Source of the DNA: Lytechinus variegatus
Lineage: Eukaryota > Echinodermata > Echinoidea > Temnopleuroida > Toxopneustidae
Assembly: GCF_018143015.1 (NCBI RefSeq)
Contig: NC_054756.1
Coordinates: 19,675,361-19,739,360 of the forward strand
DNA length: 64,000 bases
Direction: 5' to 3'
Part shown: positions 47,001 to 59,589 of the stretch, in pieces
Layout of the letters: each line of letters begins with the position of its first letter
Numbering within the stretch: the first letter of the stretch is position 1
The notes under the pieces: model-generated
Told to the model about the DNA's origin: nothing
The model's database searches: none
The model's input: the letters and a program-made list of their open reading frames with translations, nothing else
Program-made: the position numbers and the translations under genes

Positions 47001-48798
47001 CATAATTGACTGACTTCACCATGACTTCACACATCATCCTCTATCGCACAAGATCTCTCTCTCTCTCCCTCCCTTTTTCACATCTTATGCATGTCTTGTA
47101 TCTTTAGGGGCTGTTGCGCTCAGATCTAATCACTTTGCTTTGTTCCGCTAAACCTGTATTGCATAACGATCACTGCCAAAGGAATAATTATTACACGACT
47201 GCTTAGTGATACTAGGTCAATCACTGCAATGCCACGGCAACCTTGGTCAAGTTCTACATCTAGAGACAATCTATAAGACATTCAACGGTATATTCATAGC
47301 CATTCTCGCTGTTTGATCGAAATAATTACAGGCACAAGAGTTCTTTTGTTTTTATAGTACGTTTATGCAATGTATGTGAATTCTCAAGGCTACAGAAAGT
47401 CGTGCGTTGTGCAGAACAATCTTGTCTTCTTTCGCGTGCAATCCAATGCAGGAAATATATGTATACACTCATTGAAAAGGTGATATTAATTCATTTTTGT
47501 ACAGAGATATCTTTGTGCTTTACAAGTTATTTGTAACAAAATGCATCACGAAGAGGAATTCATGATAAACGGAAAGGAATTTATCTCGAATAAAGAGTCA
47601 GGGATTGCTTGGGAATTTCCACAAGAAGAATATATTTCATAGCTTGTCTCTTTTCTGTCGCATGTTTGAGGTAAGTGGAGATATTTACTGACTAAGGTAA
47701 TTGAGCTTGGTAGGTTGACAGCAAGCGGATTAAAATCCCTATGGTTTGAAAATTGCTTCCTGTGTCGTCATCAAAATGACGATTGACAATTTTCAAAGAG
47801 TTCTGGACAAAATGACCATTCAATGACGTTATACCATTTTGAAGGTCTTCACAACAATCCAAAGCTGAATAAAGATAAAATGGATAACAACCAACTTTGT
47901 GAGACTCCAAAAGGGGAGGGGGATTAACATGACCCACCCCTCTCTCCTCCCTCCCCCCCCAAAACAAAAAAAATTGCTGGCTTCAGTCGACCCTGGGAGG
48001 TCAAGACTGTACTTCCAATTCAGGTTTTGTAACTTTCATTAAGATTACAGAAGACTTCTGAAAATGATGTCTAGTATTGCAATCATAAGGCTCTGCCCCT
48101 CCCATCCAATGCAACCACTATTTTCCTTTCTCTGTCATTATACAGCTCTCTCATCCCCCCCCAAAAAAAAACTCTCACTCCCTCCCTCCCTCATCGCTGA
48201 TGATTCTCACTGACGGCAGGAACCGTATCCTTGGATACAGTCCTCCAAACACACTGTATCATTAATGTGACGAGGGTTCATTAAAATTATCTCCATGAGG
48301 TTACCAATGATGTAGTCAGCTTAACCTTAGTCTACAAATAGAAAAATATATATTAATGAAATAGGAAAATGTCGCTATTTAGTATGAACTTGTCGTTTCC
48401 CCAAATTCCACCTTACAATGTATATTGCATGTATGTCACAGAGCGGAAGTTTCCTTGGAATATTAGTACTTGTAATCAAATGCATCACATCAACACAACA
48501 TATACATGTAGAGCAGTTTAAAATATATTCCATTTAATAAAGGAAGCAGATTTGCCTTCAAAACATGATTGCATGCTGAGTGCCATTATCAAATCTGTGA
48601 TCGCTTTATAGTCTTAGCAGTGAAATAGGTTTGTGTTTGTAGTTGTTCTTTTGTGTTTTATGGTCATTCAATGCTAATTGTCCTATTTATTGTGGAAATT
48701 TATTTGTTTAACTTCAATTAATGTTATTGACTTATCTTTTTGATAGAATTCAAAATGTAATAATGATATGGTGTTAGAAGATATATGTTGGAATGTAC
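44051..48798. other. AT-rich, no confirmed gene
   Basis: Apart from the weak exon candidate at 44894, I found no coding exon. A CT run at 47058-47080 and C runs near 47953 and 48156 are simple sequence. The short frames at 45037, 45937 and 47692 show no family resemblance. Confidence 0.45.
44894..44955 (-). other. Candidate upstream exon for the laminin fragment
   Basis: On the minus strand an ATG at 44955 opens 20 codons beginning MRRQYDYSKWSERSR and rich in basic residues, ending at AG with a GTGAGT donor. The phase (two bases over) fits the exon at 39743 exactly and would give RER-FEITIEL. The encoded peptide does not look like an LG domain and no signal peptide is present. One phase in three would match by chance, so this is weak. 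Confidence 0.2.
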
Positions 48799-49050
48799 TA
48801 TGTAAATGCAAAGGAGCAAATCTGGTCCCTAATCAAGCTCCTCTCAGAGTATGAGGTACCAGTGCTGATAGAGTGAGCTTTCCATCTTTCAAGAGTAAAA
48901 GTGAAAAACAAATGCACAATTTTTTACTCCTCAAAAAGGTGGAAACTCACTCTTGAAAGACCAAAATCTCACTTCGTCATGAGTGGTCCCTCATCTCACT
49001 TTGAGAGGAGCATGATTAGGGATCAGATTAGCTCTTTTGCATTTACAGAG
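48799..49050. mobile_element. MITE (GTAAATGCAAA ends), ~252 bp
   Basis: TGTAAATGCAAAGGAGCAAA at the left mirrors GCTCTTTTGCATTTACA at the right. CTGGTCCCTAATCAAGCTCC mirrors GGAGCATGATTAGGGATCAG. It is related to the element at 60645-60870. Confidence 0.75.
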
Positions 49051-49149
49051 TCTTATCGTAAAGCGTTGTCCAGTTTCATAGTGATTAATAATTGATTCAC
49101 CAAAACTGAGTAATTTATGAAGCATATCACAATCTAATACCCCTTTCAT

Positions 49150-50460
49150 AAACCATTCCTCCAATTAGCCGCCTAAGAGTAATGCGGATAATTCAATAAA
49201 AATTGCGTTCATAAACTCCGAAAATAATCCGCACTCTTTTTACGAGCGCCCGTCATCGTCATGGCAACCGCACACACCCCTCCGATGCGGTTGCGTTGGA
49301 AAAGGTGACCTTGTGAAGAGAGTTCTTTCTCTTCTGTTTTTTCTGGCTAATGTAATTTTCTTTTTTTTTTTGTTATGGGGGAAAGTACACCCTCTTTTCC
49401 TCTTAACCCAAGATCTCCTCACACCCATACTAGAAAGCTGCTGATTTTCTTAATCAAAGGTGGTCTAGCAAAGGACTTAACTTTTAAAAATCGAAAGAAT
49501 TACATAATCATAGTGCACGTATTTGTGGTTATCTGAACACAAATCTAGGAGCGGGTGCTGTACCTCCCTCTGCTTTAAACCACTTATATAAATTTATGTC
49601 TTTCGATTTGCAAGCATCTTCAAGCCTGTGAAGTTAAAGTTACACAGATGTATTAAATTCATGTAATTCACCATCCAAACGTCAGAGTGAAGCCATATGC
49701 AATGAGAGGCAAACTGACCATTAGGACTTATTCAAGTTAAAATGACCAATGAGTGAGCAGCGGTCAGTCACCCACTCCACGTACAGCTGTGGCCACTGCA
49801 TACTAATTGGTGGCATCCAAACCAGTGCAGATTTCAATCAATATAAATGAAGTGGAAAGGGGAAAGTGGTCAGAAAGCCCGTCCGATACAGTGTCTGCTG
49901 CCACTTCAAGCCACTTTGCTTGTCTCTTGTCTCTTAACTCGACCATTCCTGCATTTTCTTCTGTTCATATCGTCTGTTTTGGAGGAAAAGGTTGTGAATG
50001 TGTCTACATCTTTATGAGATATTGGCGCTCCTTGGCTTAGGCTTGTGAATTGTTTCTTTGATACTGATTTAAAGAAAAGAAACAAAAAATATCTGCACAT
50101 CTTGGATAGATTGCTTTAACTCTGAGAACTCAAGATCATGGATAAAAGTTTTGAGGTGAAAATTGATAAAATCAACATCTAATTACCAGCAGACTAATTT
50201 AGTATCATCTAAGGTAAGATGTATTTTCATCGTACTAATTTTTAGAACTGTTTTCCTCCTAATCTATGAGCATAAATTGCAGATATAGAAGTATTTTCTT
50301 CTTATTCAACTAAGTAGATACCAAAAAGAAGAATATCTTTTTTATTGGCAAAACTATATACATTTGGAGTCAGCAGCATCCTCATTTGAGAAGATTGTTG
50401 GTGAATAAACTTCTCAAAAACAAATCTTCAAAAGACATGAATCTACTCGAAAATTTAAAA
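49150..50460. other. No gene seen
   Basis: Contains CCCCTTTCATAAACCATTCC near 49140, which resembles a MITE end, but I found no partner. The 77-codon frame at 49807 is not recognisable. Confidence 0.4.
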
Positions 50461-51500
50461 AGTTTAGTTTGAGATGCACTTTATTCAAAATCCATGTCAT
50501 TTTCATCACATTCGGCAAAACTGTAGATCAATGGATTGCAAAGGTGTAGGGAATTTAATAATAGGGGGTCCATGTGCTCTTTTTAAACTATCAGTGTCCA
50601 AAGTGTTGCGAGTTGGCTTGAAAACCCCCTAAAATGGGTAAAAACATTCTAATGATACCGTCTAAAATGCAAATGGTTCCATAGCTCTGCTCCCAAACAC
50701 TAAAAATCCATGTTATTTTTATTAAACTCTCAAGATTTGTCGAGGAATATATTCTGAAGACATTAAAACATTTAAAAATATGGAGTCCATGTGCTCGTTT
50801 TCATATTATCAGTGTCTAAAGTATTGCGAGTTGGCTTTAAACAGCCAAAAAAAAACAAGCAAGAGTCTGATAAAACCATCTAACATGTGAATGGTTCCGT
50901 AGATTGCTCCAAAACATTGACAAATTAAAATAAAGTCATTTCCATTATACTTTACACATATATACTTTAGAACCTGAAAAGTCAAAATATGCAAAAATTA
51001 ACATGGGTCCATGTGCTTGATTTTTTTTGCTATAGAGCTTCAAAGTTCACCCAAATGGATGTTCTTAAGAATTGCGAATTCAAAAGAAATTGGCATTTTA
51101 GACCTCACAAGATCACAACAATGAGTTTAAACCTCTATTACTCAGTCAAAATTCATGAACATCTCATCAAATTTTTGCAATATAATTTATAATTGTATCG
51201 ATAAGATGGTTAATCTATCTATATTGCTATTAATTGTTTGCTTTTTAAAGTCTAAAAGCGCTCTCAGTTCTTTGAAATTGCGCGAAAGATAATAAAATCT
51301 CAACCTCAAAAATGTAAAATGTCAATAACAAACTTCAGAAGTACAAGAAATGCTGCACTTTATTCAAAACCCATGTCGTTTTCACCAAACATTGCAAAGT
51401 TGTAGAGGAAGGTATACCTAACGGGTGCAAACATTAAAAAAATATGGGATCATGTGCTTATTTTCAAACTATCGGCACCTTTATTTGAACAAATGTGCTT
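50460..51500. repeat. Ancient tandem repeat, ~220-bp unit
   Basis: GGTCCATGTGCTCTTTTTAA near 50567 recurs as variants near 50786, 51005, 51225 (weak) and 51449, about 220 bp apart. Each is followed by a TATCAGTGTC- and GTTGCGAGTTGGCTT-like stretch where preserved. A second landmark, AAAATCCATGTCATTTTCAT near 50490, recurs near 50706 and 51366. Units are strongly diverged. Confidence 0.65.
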
Positions 51501-52720
51501 TTTAAATCACAACAAAACACGCCAAAAGCTGTGTATCTATGTGAGGAAAAATTCCAAACCACTCTACCCTTTATCCAAACTTAGGGTCATACGTTGCAGC
51601 ACTACAGAGTAAAGTATTTTGAAATTGTAGAGGAATTTTAAAACATGGTCAATGGAATAATTTCCATTATAGCTTCATCAAATTAAGGACAAAAATCAGC
51701 TCATACCAACAGCTAATTAATCCATTGTGATATAAGCGTGCTGAGTGTAAAATATGTGCAGATCATGATGCGCACAAACATAAATGTGGAACCTCCGTAA
51801 GGCAGATTGTGAAACTTGTGCTCTAAGAAAACCCACAAATCTCTTCAAACTAGCATTTTTTTTATCAAAGTTTTGCGGCAGTGAAATGATGATTAATTAT
51901 GACTGTGTTTTGTGAAAAAAGTGATCTACATCAAGAATTTCAGAATGAATATGAGTGTTTATTACATCAATTGAACATTCATACAATTCCTGTGCATAGC
52001 TGTCCAACCTATTCAGCTCAATGCCTAAAAGCATTTCTATTTTTTGTTATAAGCTTCCTATCTTTGTGCCTGCTCAGTGTATATTAGCAGTCGTGGGGGT
52101 AGGGATATATTCAAATATGGTATACACTAATAGGAAATGAATGGAACCTACGCAATGTATGCAATCTAAAATTAATGAGGCCAATGCAATTGATCTATTT
52201 GACAAACGATGAATACGTCCATGGCTGTCTTATAAAGATAGAACCGTGAGCACACTTCCCGTATTTATAAATAATCATGTATTTCAGATTTGTGTGAGAT
52301 TCTCAACATTTCAATCCTGTTTTACACCTTTTTACACCTACTTCTGCAAATATTTGTTAGATTTGCTTCATAAATTATCCATGCATATTCATCTTGAGTG
52401 CACTTATTTATGAAATTACAAAAATAAACACTTTGTGTATGTTTATTTACCGGTCAGTTAGACCGGTAAATGGGTACGAACGCCAGAGGATTAATTGTAC
52501 CAAGGAGCTCCATGATTGTAAAATGAGTACATCCAAATTTAAGAAGTCAACAGAAAAAAAATATCAAAGATGATCGAGCAAGCATGCACAGAGCAACACT
52601 TGTTACCTTCATAGATCATTGCTTTTAATTTTTAAGCTCAATGTGCTACTAATTAGCTTTCAACATCATCCTTGCATGCATGGAGAGCAGTTTCAAGGAG
52701 GCGGTAAAGGCAAGGAAGAA
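51500..52720. other. No gene seen
   Basis: AT-rich DNA with no supported feature. The 62-codon frame at 51899 ends in a hydrophobic stretch but has no splice or family support. Confidence 0.4.
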
Positions 52721-52724
52721 CTAT

Positions 52725-53055
52725 CCATCTTTACACCCCTCCTCAACTCTACCTCCCCCCCTACCCCCCTCCCGTTTACTTCATCCATCTTCCAGCTTCT
52801 GCCCTCCACCTGTCTTTGTCTCTCATCCCCCCCCTCTCTCTCTCTCTCCCTCTCTCTCTCTCCATCTTTCAATTCTCAAGCCCTCCCTCCATCACTTCCC
52901 ACCCTAACTTTCTCTCTCTCTCTCACACACACACATACAATCTTATTACCTCTTTATCTCTATCCTTTCATCCATCCTCTTAAAGACATGTACCTTCTAT
53001 TGATCCCATCTTCCCCATCCTCTCTCTCTCTTCTCCCCTCCATCCTTCCCCTCCC
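52725..53055. repeat. CT-rich low-complexity tract
   Basis: Poly-C and (CT)n runs with a short (CA)n near 52925. Overlapping Ser/Pro/Leu frames are artefacts. Confidence 0.8.
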
Positions 53056-53059
53056 TTAA

Positions 53060-54517
53060 TCTGTTGTATGTTTATACCTCATAGTGGGATTTATGCCCTC
53101 TTCCCACTCATTCTGATCAAGGCTTACTGTTTCCTCGATCTGAAAGTACATAGGGCAGACAATCATGGCCTGTCCTTTGCATGTCTTGGATGTAATGAGC
53201 AATGTTTGGTGGAAATAAAATTCATGGCTTTCGGCATAGCCAGCCAATGCCAAATTCATAAACACTGATGTCGATAGCACTTGGTTTGGCAGTAATTACA
53301 AGATAGTTAAGCCTTCTGTACACATTGGCTATCACTACCAATACATATCCCTTTCATACAGGTTATGCAAAACTCGGGCAAAGGGCCAATAATGTGACTC
53401 ATGCTCTTGCATAAGTGTAGAGACCTTTGCATCTTTTTATCAGACGGTTGATTCTTTATGAAAATTTGAAATTGTATTAAGGTGTCTGGCATCCTCTTTT
53501 GGAAATGCTTGTTTCATCTTTAAAAGAATATGTTCTGAGCACTTCTTAGAGCTACAGACAAATACTAATTTCAAGAAGCCTTTGGCCCATGGCGTGCTTG
53601 AATAGCGCTTTTATATACAAAAGTAAACCACAACAGATATTGTATTTGGATTTTGGGCACCAAATAAAACAATTTCTTTTTTACAAATTGTAAATTCAAC
53701 AAATATAATTTATTCATATCATAATCATCCACCTCATTATGTGTTTAGTGCATACACATTCTAGATTCCACCCAATGATTGGAACAGCTACATTTAAGAC
53801 TCGAGTATTGGAGCAATATGTCTATGCATTTCTTAAACACTTTGTATATTACCCCCCCCTGAAAAATTAGGCATAAACAGCACTCCCAGAATCATGTTTG
53901 CGATTGGCATTCTCAAACAACGTTTGAAAATGCTTCTGTCTTCGCATTGGAGGCTTATAACACACCATTCGTCATATCCTACCTCCAGGTGCTTTCTTTC
54001 ATGATTCATTCACAAGTTTATAACTCAGCACTAGAAAACTTTGAACTCTGAACTAAATCCATCTGAGGGTGTGATTCCAACAGAGAAAATTTATCACGTT
54101 TACCACAAAGAGTCTAGATAAGCAAACCATTGGTGACCAAGAGACAATTTAATCAAGAAGAAAGAAGAGCAATCAGGGATATTGGTCTTCAGCGAAAATC
54201 TCCCACACTTGCAATTTCCTGGCGTTCACCCTTCAAAGTGCACAGAATATAGCCTGATTAATTATTTAAAAATAGATGGGTGAAAGCATGTGTTTTTCTT
54301 TTCGATATTAATGATTTTAAGGAATTAACAATAAACCTTCATAGATGGACACCTGGTATCCCTCACAATATATGGGAACTAGAGTGCTTAGTAAACATGT
54401 TATGGTTTATTTCAGATATCAGCAGCTAACAAGTGGTAATTAGTACAAGTCTGCCTGATTAAGGAAATGATAGTCTACTATAATCATTATGCTTGTTCAA
54501 CTCCACCTGAGCAGCTA
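53060..54517. other. No gene seen
   Basis: A 74-codon minus-strand frame at 53056-53280 has mixed composition but no recognisable motif or splice support. The rest is AT-rich. Confidence 0.4.
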
Positions 54518-55556
54518 AGACACCGTTCTCACTATTAAACTTCCTGAAACTACTTTACTGGAAACTAGTTCAGTGAAAACTAGTTTAACGTATAATGAGA
54601 ACGGTCAAAGCGATCTTGGAAGCAATCTGCCAAACCTGTTCATACAACCACCTCGCTGAGGAAGGGTGAAGAAGGGTCCAAGGGGGGCACTTCCATTGAC
54701 GAGTGGATACCATGCGCGACCACGGGGTCTTGAAAAGCACCCTAAACAGGTATTTTCCATATTCTAAAAATGCACCCCTTAACAAGTATTGGCGTGTGAA
54801 ACCTTACCCTGAACAAGTTTTGCAAACAAATACTATTAGCAAGTATTCCCAGAACTGAGCCCCTAAACAAGTACAGCGATGCATTTTCCATATTCTGATA
54901 ATGCACCCCTTAACAAGTATTGGAAACAAAACGATACACTTACTCCCTGAAATGAACCCCTAAACAAGTACAGAGATATTTTATTGTTATGTCACGCGTC
55001 CGTCGGTGGTCAGTTTTACCTTAAACACCATTATTTTGGTTTAGTATGGCCCCGCCTTTCCACACCTTGCGCAAATCGGACTCTAAACACATAGTGTTGG
55101 GGCAAAAAGGACATCCTTTATAAAAACATTTTGATTTTGTTTTATTATCCCCGCATATTTGACCCTAAACAAATATATTTTTCCGAGCAAAATAGATACC
55201 CTTTTTTCAATATTTTTGTGTTTTTGACACCCTTATCACGTTACTTACGTAACATGCCCTATCTAGAAGACATCCTTTTTACGTGTTTTTTTGGTCGCGC
55301 ATGGTATCCACTCGTCAATGTAAGTGCCTCCCCCGGGAGAAGGGTGCAAAGATCGTGTGAAGAATGCCTAATCTGCAGTTTCGAATTTACCCCTATGAGA
55401 GCATTCCTATATCGACCAAATTGCTTTACGTGAAGTTATTTTGAAAACCACTTGTGGGTGATCAAATGGAAACGTTACCAAAGTGATCTTCCAAACTGGT
55501 TTCCTGAACCGGTTTCCAGTAAACTAGTTTTAGAATTTGTAACGAGGATGGGGTCT
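54518..55556. mobile_element. Outer MITE interrupted by a second MITE
   Basis: The left arm holds GACACCGTTCTCAC, then TTTACTGGAAACTAGTTCAG. The right arm mirrors it with TTTCCAGTAAACTAGTTTTA and ends AACGAGGATGGGGTCT. The inner half-arms (CGATCTTGGAAG and its partner GTGATCTTCCAAAC) also pair. The element would be about 380 bp without the insertion at 54682-55335. No clear target duplication. Confidence 0.65.
54682..55335. mobile_element. MITE with TGGATACCATGCGCGACC repeats (copy 2)
   Basis: It begins with a G run, CACTTCCATTGACGAGTGGA and ATACCATGCGCGACC. It ends GGTCGCGCATGGTATCCACT, CGTCAATGTAAGTGCC and a C run. It is the inverted-orientation sister of 19983-20539. AGAAGGGTCCAA on the left and AGAAGGGTGCAA on the right look like a 12-bp target duplication with one change. 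Confidence 0.82.
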
Positions 55557-56465
55557 ATTTTTTCAAATATGTGGTTGTTCTTACTTTCTAAAATACTAAG
55601 TCATAAAAATGAAAATGAGGCATTTTTTTCACCTCTTTCTGAATTCTAGACCCCTTGCATGGTCATTCACTACGGTGACAATACCAGGGTCACCATAGAA
55701 CATTTTCCCTCCACAGTTTCCTTTGATTCTAAAGTAATATCTTGTCTTTATGACGCTGATATATTGCAGACAGAATGGTACACACAATAATGTAGAAACT
55801 ATTAGATTTTTGTCAGGATTTTCACCATATTCTATTAAAAAACCTTGCATCTAATTGGCGGAGAGAAAATTGAATAATAATCCCCATGAAACTCTGCCCT
55901 GTGCAACCCAAACCTGATTTATAAAATATTATGAAATATTTATAACTAATTAACATACATCTGCATAACTCTGACTATCGGTTATTCCAGAAAACTCACA
56001 TTATGTAACGATCTTGAAGCAGTGATCAAAAAATTTATAAATAGAAATATTCACTCATTGAACTGTCATTAACAAACAAAGGATTTACGGAATCTACGAC
56101 AGTGATGGAAATCTGGAGGCTGAGCTATGGAACAATCTAACTGTAATTTTCTGAACGCAATTATACCCTATGGATATACTCCACCATCGTTACCATGGAA
56201 ACCAACAGCAGGAGAATTGTGCTCAAAGCAGATATACTTGCAAAATCAAAACTAGAATGTACTAAACAGGGCTAATATATTTATAAGTCAGAACTGTTAA
56301 TATGAATTCATGCAGTTGGACACCATATTTACTCTTAGTTATCTGGGGGTCATTTCCATTGAAAATATTTCACTCATTTCCTTGTACCATTTTTTCCTGC
56401 ATTTCATTTTCTAAAAAAAATCCAAAGGTAACAATACTAATTCCTGAAGGTTAGAGTTAAAACCA
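55557..56465. other. No gene seen
   Basis: AT-rich DNA without recognisable coding or repeat structure. Confidence 0.4.
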
Positions 56466-56469
56466 TTTC

Positions 56470-56797
56470 TTTGACTGTTAATAATGATAATAATAACAAT
56501 AATAACAATAATGAAAATAATAATAATAATACTAAACAATCCCTGTAACGCACATATAACATTATGACATAATGTCTAGATGCACTTCCAAAGGACTTGG
56601 AATTCATACCTTGGCTTTGGCCTGGCGGCATTACAGCGCAAAAGCATTCGAAGGAACCCATTACCTCACTTCGGATAAATGTAGTACAAAGAGGATAAAT
56701 TTTCCGAAGGAAATCATGCCATGGCTGGTAGTTGAACCCACAACCCTCTGTTTTAAAGTCTGAAGACTAATCCAATGGGCCACAACGCTCTGTGACT
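56470..56797 (-). mobile_element. tRNA-derived SINE copy
   Basis: The minus-strand head reads GTTGTGGCCCATTGGATTAG, then GTTGTGGGTTCAACTACCAG (a B box with changes). The body is shortened compared with 30297-30583 and the tail is (ATT)n/(AATAAT)n at 56480-56535. Confidence 0.75.
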
Positions 56798-57583
56798 CTC
56801 AAAGTAAAGCTGAACTCCCTGCATGCTAGGAGTTTGATGATAATTCACTGATCATGGATTTTTCAAATAGTTATCAATGTTTTTGTTTGATTCAGATTCA
56901 GTGCACCATGAATAAAATAAATGGTTTTGACTTCTTTGGCCATTTTCTAATGTCATATTTCGAAATGTCAATCAAAGCATTGAGAGTGGTAATGCCAGCG
57001 TCTTCACTTGTTCACTTGTCCATTGGTCACCAATGAAATTAAACAATTAGCTTCTGCCTGCTCCACAAAGAAGCTCTTTACTCTCAGCTTTTATTTTCAC
57101 ACAATAATCAATATCCCCAAATTGATTTTATTTTTGACTCTGTATTCACCATTGTTCTTTCTTACAACTCACAGGTATACGAGGTACACATACATCAAGC
57201 TAGAAAACAATCCTTAATTCTTCTTGAGAAAGCAACCATAACCAAATCTTGGATGAGACACTAGTAGCACTGGTTATGGATACAGCTATTAGCAGCTAGC
57301 AGACTCTGTCCACAATATTCATTGATGATGCAGAAGACCACATCTGGCTTTTACGAAGGACATTAAATATAAATGCACAAAATGAACTAGTATTCTGAGG
57401 AGATAGGGAAAATGAAAAGATAACTTGTCTTCAAAACTTGCGTAAATGTACAATGAAATTAACATTCATGATCAGCCTGAAGAACTTTGACTGAATTGAA
57501 CAATTTTAAGAGCACTGCCATAGTACATGTGCAGGTGGTGTGATCGACATCTAAAAGGTCAAAAGATCAATACAGTCTTCAAC

Positions 57584-58984
57584 ATGGCAAATTTTGCTTC
57601 AGAAGAGACAGTGACATACACTGAAACTGTAGACTATGTAGACTTACTAAACACCAGCAACGATTGGGTTGGCATGAACAATGTAACTGAGAGGGAGGCA
57701 ATAGAAATCACAGTAGCCACAGTGTTACTCAGTATTGGACTAGGGATTATCATCTTAGGGACAATCTTTGGAAACGCATTGACGCTCACAGCAATCTCCA
57801 AACATAGACCCCTACAGACACCACAGAACTACTTGATAGCTTCTTTGGCCGTTGCTGATCTGATGGTGGCTATCCTGGTCATGCCTCTGAGCTTGACAAA
57901 GGAGATTGTGGTGGTGTGGATATTTGGTCCCGTTCTCTGTGATGTATGGATCTCCTTGGATGTTATCCTCTGCACTGCCAGCATCCTAAACCTCTGCATG
58001 ATATCCCTTGATCGCTTCTGGGCCATCACACAACCCGTTAAGTATCCAAAGTACCGGACAGCGAGAACCATGCTGATACTCATTGCTTTTGTCTGGATCC
58101 TATCAACTATCATTTCTACCTCACCGTTCTTTGGCTGGCAGGGCAATCAGAGCATTGACACAAACACATGCCAGATCAGCCAAAATATCCCCTTCACAAT
58201 TTTCTCCACCTTTGGTGCCTTTTTCATCCCCATGACAATTATGATGATCGTCTATGCAAGGATATACTGTGAGGCACGCAAAAGAATCCGCGGTCGGGCA
58301 ATGAACGGCAGAAGCCAACCTTTTACCAGTACAGTGAATTTTCGTGAAACAACAAACTATCAAGATGCAACACACTCACAAAGAGGTTCAGATGAGCTGA
58401 AAGAAACTCCTATAATCAAATGTGACCCAGCATCTGATGGTCATAAAGGTGTAGACTTTCATAGATCAATGACCCCAAGTGTGTTAGCAACATCAGCCCC
58501 AAACCTTCAAAACCAACAGAACAAGGGCAAGGAAGAAAAGAAAGCTACATTAACATCACTAACTGTACCAGGTCAGCACAACACAACCACTACCTCGGTA
58601 TCCCTCTGCGAGATCAACGGCAACGACAGCCCTTCATCTCAACGCAGTCTCCTTTCATCTCCTGGTGGCCTCTGTGGTCAAATACAGGAGAGGGAACGCA
58701 AGAGACGTGCCATGGCAACTGCCAGAGAGCATCGTGCCAGCAAGACTCTTGGAATAGTCACTGGAGCTTTTCTGGCATGCTGGCTACCGTTTTTCTTAAA
58801 TGCTTTAATCGTGCCCCTCTGTAAAGATGCGTGTTACCTCCCTCGCTTATGGGAAAGCATCTTCCTATGGCTCGGTTATTTCAATTCCATGCTTAACCCT
58901 ATCATATACACCAAGTTTAACAGAGACTTTCAGAGAGCATTTAAGAAACTTCTGCACTGTAAAGAGAACAAATCAAAGTCTTAA
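57584..58984 (+). CDS. Class A amine GPCR, 5-HT1-receptor-like
   Basis: Single exon, 466 residues from ATG 57584 (AACATGG context); an in-frame ATG at 57527 would add 19 residues but has a poorer context. Seven membrane spans with the class A landmarks: FGNALT (Asn 64), SLAVADL (Asp 92), the amine-binding Asp 126 in SLDVILCTASI, DRF at 143-145 in place of DRY, Pro 216 in TM5, CWLPFF at 399-404 and NPIIY at 438-442. Cys 119 and Cys 196 can form the conserved disulfide. NTS and NVT near residues 23 and 33 are N-glycosylation sites. TM5 FTIFSTFGAFFIP is very close to 5-HT1A, and a Ser-Thr pair sits at the ligand positions. The third cytoplasmic loop is long (about residues 230-385) and Ser/Thr-rich, as in Gi/o-coupled amine receptors. 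Cys 459 in the tail may be palmitoylated. Ligand is inferred to be serotonin; another monoamine is possible. Confidence 0.95.
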   Translation: MANFASEETVTYTETVDYVDLLNTSNDWVGMNNVTEREAIEITVATVLLSIGLGIIILGTIFGNALTLTAISKHRPLQTPQNYLIASLAVADLMVAILVMPLSLTKEIVVVWIFGPVLCDVWISLDVILCTASILNLCMISLDRFWAITQPVKYPKYRTARTMLILIAFVWILSTIISTSPFFGWQGNQSIDTNTCQISQNIPFTIFSTFGAFFIPMTIMMIVYARIYCEARKRIRGRAMNGRSQPFTSTVNFRETTNYQDATHSQRGSDELKETPIIKCDPASDGHKGVDFHRSMTPSVLATSAPNLQNQQNKGKEEKKATLTSLTVPGQHNTTTTSVSLCEINGNDSPSSQRSLLSSPGGLCGQIQERERKRRAMATAREHRASKTLGIVTGAFLACWLPFFLNALIVPLCKDACYLPRLWESIFLWLGYFNSMLNPIIYTKFNRDFQRAFKKLLHCKENKSKS

Positions 58985-59589
58985 GCAGCTAGGTAATCAC
59001 CAATCTTCTTTATCAAATCTTGCCTGAAGACTTGTAGTGTTGTACTGCTTAATCATATTACTTGAATGAATTCTGGATTAGCCAACAATGCTCATCATCT
59101 TTCTAATGAGCAGTTAGTTCTTTCAGTCATTATCATCAGAAAAGATAACAAAGGAGAGAGTTCAATGCACGTACTTATTAACTACATCCTGAACAAGACA
59201 TTGGGAAATATGCCAATGGAATGAATCTCTTTTGAAACAACAGCAACATGGACCGATTTCCACAAGCAGGTCTTGTGACCAAAATATCATTAAGCTATAT
59301 ACTCTTCTATATGATATATTCCTACATGCATTCCTTGAAAGAATCTAAAGGCTCATATGTGTTTCCTCCAATGAGAGCAAGGGAGTGTTTCACAATATCA
59401 ATTGTCAGAGACTTTTTTTTACAAACGTGATATATGCTTCTGGATTATAGCATCTGACAAGGTGAGGACAGCTTAGTCGGTGCAAATCACTCAAAAGACA
59501 TGCAATGAAATACTCCCTATATTCAGTATAGGAGGGGACAGAATTCTTCGAAGAGCCTAGCAACATTTAATATTCAATTCACACTACGT
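58985..59589. other. 3' flank of the GPCR gene
   Basis: AT-rich, with no obvious AATAAA close to the stop codon. No further gene seen. Confidence 0.4.

Noticed and set aside
53056-53280. A 74-codon minus-strand gene
   Set aside because: No recognisable domain, no splice support, and it abuts a CT-rich low-complexity tract.
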